A DNA stretch of 9,945 nt, taken from positions 1 to 9,945 of the forward strand of contig NZ_JAKEDR010000127.1 of assembly GCF_023653455.1 (NCBI RefSeq), in the 5' to 3' direction. The stretch's first letter is position 1, and every line of letters starts with the position of its first letter. The notes below the pieces were generated by a model. That model was not told the origin of the DNA, made no database searches, and was given only the letters and a program-made list of their open reading frames with translations. Below are positions 1 to 5,297 of this stretch, piece after piece. The translations under genes and the position numbers were made by a program. This DNA is from Paraclostridium ghonii. GTDB taxonomy: Bacteria > Bacillota > Clostridia > Peptostreptococcales > Peptostreptococcaceae.

Positions 1-86
1 TCTCGTTTTTTTTCCTCTCTGCTCTCCTCCTTCTTCTTTTCTTTTCTCTTCCTTCTCTCCTCCCCCCTCGCTCTCCTCCTCTCTTT
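1..86. other. Non-genomic low-complexity sequence (read-end noise)
   Basis: Of the 86 bases, 83 are C or T, with only three G (positions 5, 21, 70) and no A. This is unlike anything else in the window. It lies directly outside a recognisable Nextera adapter, so on the minus strand it is a purine-only tail following the adapter. That is what a sequencer emits after running off the end of a short library fragment. I read it as an assembly artefact, not a biological polypyrimidine tract. Confidence 0.93.
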
Positions 87-119
87 TCGTCGGCAGCGTC
101 TGATGTCTATATGAGACCG
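87..119 (+). other. Nextera transposase adapter remnant (vector contamination)
   Basis: Positions 87-100 read TCGTCGGCAGCGTC, identical to the 14-base Nextera read-1 tag. Positions 101-119 match the 19-bp Tn5 mosaic end at 15 of 19 positions, with substitutions at 101, 107, 112 and 118. Together 29 of 33 bases agree. The substitutions fit low-quality terminal base calls. Genomic sequence therefore begins at about 120. Confidence 0.95.
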
Positions 120-205
120 CTGTATATACTGGTTATGAGTGCAGCTATCATAATGATTAAATTTATATCCAAGATTCTACCCAAATTACTTGTATAATTA
201 ATCAT
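120..205 (-). CDS. Partial gene, N-terminus of a probable membrane protein
   Basis: An ATG at 205-203 follows a good ribosome binding site (AAAGGTGGG, about five bases before the start) and opens a frame with no stop up to the adapter junction at 120. The visible 28-29 residues begin MINYTSNLGRILDIN and continue into the hydrophobic stretch LIIMIAALITSIY. This resembles a short cytoplasmic N-terminus followed by a first membrane segment. The gene lies on the sigK strand, about 120 bp beyond the sigK terminator, so it probably has its own promoter. A TATAAT box occurs at 243-248 (minus strand), but I found no convincing -35 box at normal spacing. The 3' end is lost to the contig end, not to a biological truncation. 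The family cannot be named from so few residues. Confidence 0.6.
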
Positions 206-325
206 ATATTCCCACCTTTTATCCCTTGATTTACTATTTACAATTATATTAGCAGATACTTTCCAAATATTTTGTCACTTCTTGAATAAATCAAAAAATA
301 AAAAATTAATATTTATTCTAAGTAA

Positions 326-351
326 AAAAAAGCCTTAATTAAGGCTTTTTT
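326..351 (-). terminator. Intrinsic terminator of sigK overlapping its stop codon
   Basis: Positions 326-351 form a perfect 26-bp palindrome centred between 338 and 339, with core AAGCCTTAATTAAGGCTT. On the minus strand the stem runs into eight T (331-324). The last sigK codons (Lys-Ser-Leu-Asn-stop) supply the left half of the stem, so the terminator is partly coding. The opposite strand also has a T run, so it could act in both directions. Confidence 0.88.
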
Positions 352-985
352 CACATTTTAACTCTTTTCTCAATTTTTTTAATGCTCTTTTTTCTATTCT
401 AGATACATACGACCTTGAAATTTCTAGTTTTTGAGCAATTTCTCTTTGAGTTTTATATCCAAAAGGTGTTAACCCATATCTCAACTTAACAATTTCTCTT
501 TCTCTTGGAGTTAAGATATTTTCTAGTTTTTCATAAAGCTTACTTATTTGAACTTTAAGCTCTACTTGGTCTAATATATGATCTATATCAGTCCCTAAAA
601 CATCAATTAAACTTATTTCATTACCTTCTTTATCTGTCCCTATTGGGTCTTGTAATGAAACTTGCACTTTATTTTTTTTATTAGTTCTTATGTTCATTAA
701 TATTTCATTTTCTATACATTTAGACGCATATGTCGCTAATCGAGTTCCTTTTTCCACATTATAAGTTTCTATAGCTTTTATAAGACCTATTGTTCCTATT
801 GAAATAAGATCATCTTGATCTTCACTGGAGTTATTATACTTTTTTGCTATATGCGCTACTAATCTCATGTTTCTTTCAATTAAAACCTCCTTAGCTGATT
901 CATCCTTTTCCAATTTAAATTTAGTTAAATAATTATACTCTTCTTCAGGAGTTAAGGGTTTTTCAAAAGATTTTAATATAGTCAA
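335..985 (-). CDS. sigK: RNA polymerase sporulation sigma factor SigK, without pro-sequence
   Basis: This is the late mother-cell sigma factor, which directs RNA polymerase to spore coat, cortex and mother-cell lysis genes. The 216 residues contain sigma region 2 (about 35-105, with RLVAHIAKKY and LISIGTIGLIKAIETYN) and region 4 (about 155-206), whose helix-turn-helix includes TQREIAQKLEISRSYVSRIE. The segment DPIGTDKEGNEISLIDVL (113-130) is diagnostic for SigK over SigE. The start is TTG at 985-983, behind a strong Shine-Dalgarno (AGAAAGGGGTG). An in-frame TGA directly precedes it (988-986), so no N-terminal extension is possible. The protein therefore begins where processed Bacillus SigK begins. 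The gene is continuous, unlike the skin-interrupted copies of C. difficile and B. subtilis. It follows a penicillin-binding protein gene and ends in its own terminator. A leader inverted repeat covers its ribosome binding site. Confidence 0.95.
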   Translation of the reverse strand: MTILKSFEKPLTPEEEYNYLTKFKLEKDESAKEVLIERNMRLVAHIAKKYNNSSEDQDDLISIGTIGLIKAIETYNVEKGTRLATYASKCIENEILMNIRTNKKNKVQVSLQDPIGTDKEGNEISLIDVLGTDIDHILDQVELKVQISKLYEKLENILTPREREIVKLRYGLTPFGYKTQREIAQKLEISRSYVSRIEKRALKKLRKELKCEKSLN

Positions 986-1042
986 TCAGGCCACCCCTTT
1001 CTTCCTTCCATGTCATTTTAAATTATATGAAAGTGGCCTGAT
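985..1042 (-). promoter_or_regulatory. Leader hairpin sequestering the sigK ribosome binding site
   Basis: A perfect 10-bp inverted repeat, ATCAGGCCAC at 985-994 and GTGGCCTGAT at 1033-1042, brackets the sigK leader. Inside it, 998-1001 and 1029-1032 add four more pairs (TTTC with GAAA) after a three-base bulge. In the sigK transcript the 3' arm contains most of the GAAAGGGGTGG Shine-Dalgarno and ends at the first base of the TTG start codon. Folding would hide the initiation site. Palindromic operator DNA is the alternative reading. The repeat is plain in the sequence; its function is inferred. Confidence 0.6.
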
Positions 1043-1050
1043 AAAATTGC

Positions 1051-1075
1051 TTGTATAAAAAAATTATTTTAATAT
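1051..1075 (-). promoter_or_regulatory. Candidate SigE-type promoter for sigK
   Basis: On the minus strand, ATATT (1075-1071) is followed 13 bases later by TATACAA (1057-1051). This resembles the SigE pattern of an ATA-containing -35 element and a CATACAAT-like -10 element, except that T replaces the first C. SigE is known to activate sigK in spore formers. Transcription would start near 1043-1045, putting the leader hairpin at the very 5' end of the message. The -35 element lies in the last codons of the upstream PBP gene. The region is AT-rich, so chance similarity is possible. Confidence 0.35.
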
Positions 1076-2761
1076 AGTTTCACAAATCTCTTTAAATAAA
1101 GGTGTTGCATGTTTGCTAGAATCCTTTGTGCCTTCAATTATCACAGTTATAGCATATTTAGGATTTTCTTTAGGGTAAAATCCAGTTACCCATCCATGAG
1201 TTATTATTTTTTTACCTATAGTCTTATCTGCATTTTCCACATTAATAGTAGCTTGAGTTGTTCCGGTTTTAACTCCGCTTCCTTTTTCTAATGTAGATAA
1301 TTCTTTTGCAGTTCCTTCACTTGCTACAGATTTCATCATGTTTTTAATTTTACTTACAATATATGGAGATATATCTCCCTTATCTTCTTTTGTAGTTTTA
1401 AAAGCTTTTACTATTTCCTTTTTATTGTTTATTATACTATCATAAATATGTAAAGGATAATATGATCCATTATTAGCAATTACTTGTGTCATTTGATTGA
1501 CTTGAAGTGGGGTAAACATCATTTCCCCTTGCCCAATACATAAGTTAACTATATCAATGCCCCCTTGTATATTCCCGCTTTTTTCTCCGTATATATCAAT
1601 TCCTACTTCTTGGTCTAGATGAAGTTTTTTAGCAGTCTCCACGATTTTTTCCTTCCCTACTTTTAGTGCTATATCTAAAAAAGCAGTATTACAAGAATTT
1701 GCAAAAGCTTGCTCAAGATTTAATGTTCCATGTCCATCCAATTTATTACATTTTAATACCCTACCATTTACTTCTGAAGATCCAGTGCATGTATATGTAT
1801 AATTTTCATCAATTACCCCTTCTTCTAATGCAGCATATAAAACAACTATTTTAAATACAGAACCGGGTGCATACATATATTTTATAGCTCTATTTTCTAA
1901 TTCTCCATTAGCCATCTTTAGATATTCACTTATAGATTCTCTATCATAGTTAGGTCTTGACGTCATAGCTAACACTTCTCCACTCTTCACATCAGATATT
2001 ACTACCGCACTTGGATTTTGTTCCTTATCTACTAATTTTTCTAATTTTTTTTGAATATCATAGTCTACAGTAAGTTTTAGATGTCTATCGTCTTTACTTT
2101 TTTCATTTACTTTTACACTTCCATCTAAAACTCCTATTTTTTTATTTTTACCTGAGTTACCTGAACTCCCAGCTTTAAATACTTCCACATAATCTAGATT
2201 TTTATCTTTTAATATATCATTTTTACTTTTCTCAATACCGCTTATGCCATTCCTATCTTTATCTATATATCCTATAGTATGTGCCAGTATATCTTCATCT
2301 GAATACCTATATGTTTTTTTATCTATTATTATATTTTCTTTTTCTAGCTTTGATTTTAAGTTATTATCTATCTTGCTTATTTTTAGTTCAACCATAGGTG
2401 AAATTGGATTTTCTTGTATTTTTTCATATATTTGAGAATTATCAAGACCTGTAACCCTCTGAATCAATTCCATATATCCATTATCCATATTGATTTTATC
2501 TTTTTGTATTATTATTACAGCTTCACTTTTAGTGTCAGTTATTTTTTTATTATTTCTATCGTATATAGTACCTCTACCAGAACTTAAATTTATACTTGAG
2601 CTACTTTGATCTCTAACACATTTTTTATAAAAGTTTGAATGTACAAATTGAATATCTACTAACCTATATATTAAAAAACCATAAATTAAAATAAATAATA
2701 CAAATATAAAGTACATTCTATTTTTACTTGCATATTTTATTGAACTATTTTTTCTAGACAT
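1064..2761 (-). CDS. Class B penicillin-binding protein (peptidoglycan transpeptidase)
   Basis: The 565-residue protein has a short basic N-terminus and one membrane anchor (about 16-35, YFIFVLFILIYGFLIY). A PBP-dimer-type domain begins around RGTIYDRN (63-70), and a C-terminal transpeptidase domain follows. All three active-site motifs are present: SVFK at 301-304 (nucleophile Ser301), SCN at 356-358 and KTG at 498-500. There is no glycosyltransferase domain and no room for PASTA repeats. Such enzymes cross-link peptidoglycan on the outer face of a membrane, paired with a SEDS glycosyltransferase. Placement directly before sigK suggests a role in spore cortex or germ-cell-wall synthesis, as for SpoVD-family enzymes; that is inference. 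Start ATG is at 2761, behind AAGGGGTGAT, which is buried in a leader hairpin. No terminator lies between it and sigK, so read-through into sigK is possible. Confidence 0.93.
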   Translation of the reverse strand: MSRKNSSIKYASKNRMYFIFVLFILIYGFLIYRLVDIQFVHSNFYKKCVRDQSSSSINLSSGRGTIYDRNNKKITDTKSEAVIIIQKDKINMDNGYMELIQRVTGLDNSQIYEKIQENPISPMVELKISKIDNNLKSKLEKENIIIDKKTYRYSDEDILAHTIGYIDKDRNGISGIEKSKNDILKDKNLDYVEVFKAGSSGNSGKNKKIGVLDGSVKVNEKSKDDRHLKLTVDYDIQKKLEKLVDKEQNPSAVVISDVKSGEVLAMTSRPNYDRESISEYLKMANGELENRAIKYMYAPGSVFKIVVLYAALEEGVIDENYTYTCTGSSEVNGRVLKCNKLDGHGTLNLEQAFANSCNTAFLDIALKVGKEKIVETAKKLHLDQEVGIDIYGEKSGNIQGGIDIVNLCIGQGEMMFTPLQVNQMTQVIANNGSYYPLHIYDSIINNKKEIVKAFKTTKEDKGDISPYIVSKIKNMMKSVASEGTAKELSTLEKGSGVKTGTTQATINVENADKTIGKKIITHGWVTGFYPKENPKYAITVIIEGTKDSSKHATPLFKEICETILK

Positions 2762-2767
2762 AAAATC

Positions 2768-2807
2768 ACCCCTTAGTAATTGTAATTCTTGACAATTTCT
2801 AAGGGGT
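2768..2807 (-). promoter_or_regulatory. Leader hairpin sequestering the PBP ribosome binding site
   Basis: ACCCCTTAG (2768-2776) pairs with CTAAGGGGT (2799-2807), and AATTGT (2778-2783) pairs with ACAATT (2792-2797). One mismatch separates them (2777/2798), and the loop is eight bases (2784-2791). The result is a 15-pair stem. In the message, the 3' arm holds the AAGGGGT Shine-Dalgarno, about seven bases before the ATG. On the minus strand no T run follows, so it is not a terminator. A translational switch or a structured operator are the plausible readings. Confidence 0.62.
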
Positions 2808-2833
2808 TAATACTATTTTTTATTCCTATGTAA

Positions 2834-2861
2834 ATTATATTTAATCCTGTATTTTGGATAA
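2834..2861 (-). promoter_or_regulatory. Weak candidate SigA promoter for the PBP gene
   Basis: On the minus strand a consensus TATAAT (2839-2834) lies 16 bases after TTATCC (2861-2856), which matches TTGACA at only three of six positions. It would give a leader of about 65 bases containing the ribosome-site hairpin. The region is AT-rich and the -35 element is poor, so this is only a candidate. I found no convincing SigE or SigK promoter here. Confidence 0.25.
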
Positions 2862-2885
2862 ATATAATTTGCAACTTATAAGATT

Positions 2886-2934
2886 GAGCAACGGACCTGT
2901 TTCTTAAGGTCGTTGGCGATGTGAGCAAAGCGAA
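2886..2934 (-). repeat. GC-rich structured intergenic element of unknown function
   Basis: This 49-base block is 25/49 G+C, in very AT-rich surroundings. It contains an imperfect inverted repeat: AACGGACCT at 2890-2898 against AGGTCGTT at 2907-2914, with one bulged base and an eight-base loop. A direct repeat TGAGCAA occurs at 2885-2891 and 2922-2928. It follows the udk stop codon almost at once but lacks a T tract on the minus strand, so it is not a standard terminator. It has no tRNA features. It may be a dispersed intergenic repeat or a structured udk 3' end. Confidence 0.45.
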
Positions 2935-2941
2935 TTTTTTA

Positions 2942-3571
2942 TTAATGTAATTGTGTTTTTATTTTTGCTATTACTATATCTATAGCAACTTCATTTTGAC
3001 CACCTTCTGGTATTATTATATCTGCATATTTTTTATATGGTTCTATAAATTGATCATGCGCAGGTTTTACAGTTGTTAAGTATTGTTCTATAACAGAGTC
3101 TACTGTTCTACCTCTTTCTTTTATATCTCTTTGTATTCTTCTTAATATTCTTAAATCATCTTCTGTGTCTACATATATTTTTATATCTAGTTTGTTTCTT
3201 AACTCTTCATCTTCAAGTATCATTATACCTTCAACTATTACTATATCTTTAGCTTCTGTAGTTATAGTTTTTTCTAAGTCTCTAGTATGAAGCTCATAGT
3301 CATATACAGGTTTTTCTACAGCTTCTCCATTACATAACATATCTAAATGCTTTATTAATAACTTATTATCAAAAGCTAGTGGATGGTCATAATTTGTTTT
3401 TAATCTTTCTTCAAATGATAAGTGAGATTGGTCTTTATAATATGCATCTTGCTCTATTATAGCTATGTTTTCTTCTGGTATACTTTCCTTTATAGATTTA
3501 CAAACTGTACTTTTTCCTGATCCTGTTCCACCTGTAATACCTATTATCAGCGTCTTTTTGTCTTTTGTCAT
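2942..3571 (-). CDS. udk: Uridine kinase (uridine/cytidine kinase)
   Basis: The enzyme phosphorylates uridine and cytidine to UMP and CMP with ATP or GTP, in cytoplasmic pyrimidine salvage. The 209 residues match the usual bacterial Udk length. A Walker A loop, GGTGSGKST, is at 14-22. The lid and substrate region follows: QDAYYKDQ at 41-48, YDHP at 61-64 and [13 protein letters not shown] at 85-97. A Walker B-like VIVEGI is at 111-116, and the RDIKERGR segment typical of the family comes later. Start ATG at 3571 has AAGGAGAG about ten bases upstream. It follows the U32 gene by 27 bp and is probably co-transcribed with it, as in the Bacillus yrrM-yrrN-yrrO-udk cluster. Its stop is followed by a GC-rich structured block without a T tract, so transcription may continue into the PBP gene. 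Confidence 0.96.
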   Translation of the reverse strand: MTKDKKTLIIGITGGTGSGKSTVCKSIKESIPEENIAIIEQDAYYKDQSHLSFEERLKTNYDHPLAFDNKLLIKHLDMLCNGEAVEKPVYDYELHTRDLEKTITTEAKDIVIVEGIMILEDEELRNKLDIKIYVDTEDDLRILRRIQRDIKERGRTVDSVIEQYLTTVKPAHDQFIEPYKKYADIIIPEGGQNEVAIDIVIAKIKTQLH

Positions 3572-3598
3572 CGTTAAATCTCTCCTTAAAAGTTTTAT

Positions 3599-4534
3599 TT
3601 ATTCATAATCATCTGGCATAGCTTCGCCTGTGTAGAATGCATGTGTTAATGGTCTATGACTTTTTTGTTTTATTTTTTCTAACCAATTGGGGTTGAATTT
3701 CCATTCATTAGGGTTTTTATAAAATTTATCTAAAGCTTCTTTATAAACTTTTATAACTGTTTCTAAGTACTCCTCATTTTGTAACCTACAGTCTATCTTT
3801 AAACTATTTACACCAGTTTTTATAAAGTCAGGTAAAAATTTTAACATACATAAATCTTTTGAATTAAATAAGAAAGTTCCTTTTTCATCTTCAAAAACTG
3901 GATAGTATTCTCCTTGTCTTTTTTCTTCTAATAAGTTATACTTATTACTTCCTTCTTTATACTCTATATTATCTTTGCCTCCTAAGTAACTACTCAAAAG
4001 CCTTCTTCCTGAGTAAGATATACATATAGGACCTTGAACAAACGCCTCTATTTCCATATCCAATGGAGTTTTTGCTCTTATTTTACTTATTTCGTCAAAT
4101 GATAATTCGCTAGTTATAATTATTCTTTTAACTCCTTGTTCATACCAAAAATTAGCACAGTTATAATTAGTTACATTAGCTTGTTGTCCCATGTGAACTT
4201 TAACATTAGGTATAGTATTTTTAGCTATTGTTAAAACTCCAGGATCTGTTACTATTATTCCATCTATTTTTAGACATTCAAGTTCTAATAAATAATCTTT
4301 TAAACTCTCAAAATCCTCATTATGCGGCATAACATTAACAGCTACATAAACTTTTTTACCATTATTATGTGCAAATTCAATCCCTTGTTTTAATTCTTTT
4401 TTAGAGAAATCTTTAGCTATAGCGTCAATTCCAAATGAATCTCCACCTATATAAATAGCATCTGCACCACTTTTAAAAGCTAATTTTAAGCTGTTTAAAT
4501 CTTTAGCTGATACTAAAAGTTCAACTTTATGCAT
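3599..4534 (-). CDS. Peptidase U32 family protein, YrrN-like (tRNA hydroxylation)
   Basis: Members of this family act in tRNA or rRNA hydroxylation rather than proteolysis. In B. subtilis YrrN and YrrO are needed for 5-hydroxyuridine at tRNA position 34. The 311 residues show the U32 barrel start (LLVSAKDLNSLKLAFKSGAD, 6-25), VYVAVN (62-67), and the signature region EAFVQGPICISYSGRRLLSSYLGG (163-186). Of the four cysteines that hold the iron-sulfur cluster in TrhP/RlhA-type members, only Cys171 is recognisable. The SGRC cysteine is Arg178, and the downstream CxxxC pair is replaced by a segment without cysteine. The short length and this loss match the YrrN branch, not YrrO. The gene overlaps trmR by eight bases (ATGCATAA), implying coupled translation; its ribosome site is AGAGGTGAT. 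No YrrO gene follows; udk does. The exact role is inferred. Confidence 0.85.
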   Translation of the reverse strand: MHKVELLVSAKDLNSLKLAFKSGADAIYIGGDSFGIDAIAKDFSKKELKQGIEFAHNNGKKVYVAVNVMPHNEDFESLKDYLLELECLKIDGIIVTDPGVLTIAKNTIPNVKVHMGQQANVTNYNCANFWYEQGVKRIIITSELSFDEISKIRAKTPLDMEIEAFVQGPICISYSGRRLLSSYLGGKDNIEYKEGSNKYNLLEEKRQGEYYPVFEDEKGTFLFNSKDLCMLKFLPDFIKTGVNSLKIDCRLQNEEYLETVIKVYKEALDKFYKNPNEWKFNPNWLEKIKQKSHRPLTHAFYTGEAMPDDYE

Positions 4535-5195
4535 TTAAATCACCTCTTGCTTTCTTTTTATAACTAAGTGTAACACCATCTCCAATAGGTATTATAGATG
4601 TATCTAAGTAATCACAATTACATATATAATCTAGGTAACTTCTCATTCTCTTAACTATAGTTTTTTTTCTTCTGATAACATAACTATCGTGTGCTACCAT
4701 TCCCTTGTAAAGGATGTTGTCAGATATTAAAAGTCCATCTACTTTTAATTTATCTATTATCATATCATAAAATAACTTATATTGTCCTTTTGCTGCATCT
4801 AGGAAAATCATGTCAAAGTCTCCTTCAACTTGTTTTAAAAGTTCTTCTGCATCTCCTTCTAATATAGTTATATTATCTTCCATTTTAGCTCTTTTTATAT
4901 TTTCTTTAGCTTTTTCTATCATTTTTTCATTTCTTTCAACAGTTATTATTTCAACATCTTTATCTAAAACTGTTGCAAATAATATAGATGAGTATCCTAT
5001 TGCACAACCTACCTCTAAAATTCTTTTAGGTTTTTGCATTTTTAATAATACTTTAAGAAAGTCTGATACTTCTTTGTGCACTATCGGAACATTGTGTTCT
5101 TTGGCATACTCTTCTAATTCTTTTAATAGCCCCTCTTTATCTTTTAGTGTGTTTCTTATATAACCTTCTACTAAACCATCAACTATGTTGCTCAT
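4527..5195 (-). CDS. trmR: tRNA 5-hydroxyuridine O-methyltransferase (TrmR/YrrM)
   Basis: This is a class I SAM-dependent O-methyltransferase of the caffeoyl-CoA/catechol type. The Bacillus orthologue YrrM (TrmR) methylates 5-hydroxyuridine to 5-methoxyuridine at tRNA wobble position 34. The SAM loop is ILEVGCAIGYSS (59-70). The acidic and metal-binding segments are FLDAAKGQY (131-139, Asp133) and ISDN (157-160), and the C-terminal PIGDGVTLSYK is at 203-213. I place the start at ATG 5195, not at the upstream in-frame TTG at 5231. AAGGAG lies eight bases before the ATG, the 222-residue length fits the family, and the 5' extension lies inside a terminator-like hairpin. The gene overlaps the downstream U32 gene by eight bases. 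This order (mltG, trmR, U32, udk) is also found in Bacillus and supports the tRNA role. Confidence 0.87.
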   Translation of the reverse strand: MSNIVDGLVEGYIRNTLKDKEGLLKELEEYAKEHNVPIVHKEVSDFLKVLLKMQKPKRILEVGCAIGYSSILFATVLDKDVEIITVERNEKMIEKAKENIKRAKMEDNITILEGDAEELLKQVEGDFDMIFLDAAKGQYKLFYDMIIDKLKVDGLLISDNILYKGMVAHDSYVIRRKKTIVKRMRSYLDYICNCDYLDTSIIPIGDGVTLSYKKKARGDLNA

Positions 5196-5220
5196 ATTTT
5201 CAACTCCTTGAGTCGCCCTA

Positions 5221-5280
5221 AAAAAAGGCAAAGTTTCGCCTTAAAACTTATATTAAGCCAAGCGATAATACTTTGCCTTT
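5221..5280 (-). terminator. Terminator-like hairpin between mltG and trmR
   Basis: AAAGGCAAAGT (5224-5234) and ACTTTGCCTTT (5270-5280) form a perfect 11-bp stem. On the minus strand, T residues at 5226-5221 run on from the stem. The 35-base loop can fold again, pairing CTTAA with TTAAG and CGC with GCG around a four-base bulge. It lies 17 bases after the mltG stop and only 25 bases before the trmR start. No obvious promoter fits in between, so it may be a partial terminator or attenuator. Confidence 0.75.
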
Positions 5281-5297
5281 ATGGACAAATATTTTAT

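Noticed and set aside
1..86. Polypyrimidine tract as a triplex-forming or regulatory element
   Set aside because: It lies outside a sequencing adapter, so it is read noise rather than genomic DNA.
982..1011. Nine-codon leader reading frame (ATG at 1011) whose TGA stop overlaps the sigK TTG start
   Set aside because: The overlap is suggestive of translational coupling, but there is no ribosome binding site before the ATG, and a frame this short is likely by chance.
2768..2807. Hairpin before the PBP gene as a terminator of udk
   Set aside because: On the minus strand it is followed by GATTTTATG, the PBP start region, not by a T tract, and its 3' arm is the PBP ribosome binding site.
2886..2934. 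GC-rich block after udk as a tRNA gene
   Set aside because: No TTCGA-type T-loop, acceptor pairing or cloverleaf could be laid out, and it is too short.
4810..5163. 117-codon serine-rich open frame on the plus strand opposite trmR
   Set aside because: Serine-rich translation is typical of the reverse of an AT-rich gene; no start context or motif supports it.
5196..5231. Upstream in-frame TTG start giving trmR twelve extra residues
   Set aside because: It lies in the arm of the terminator-like hairpin. The ATG at 5195 has a well-placed AAGGAG and gives the family length.
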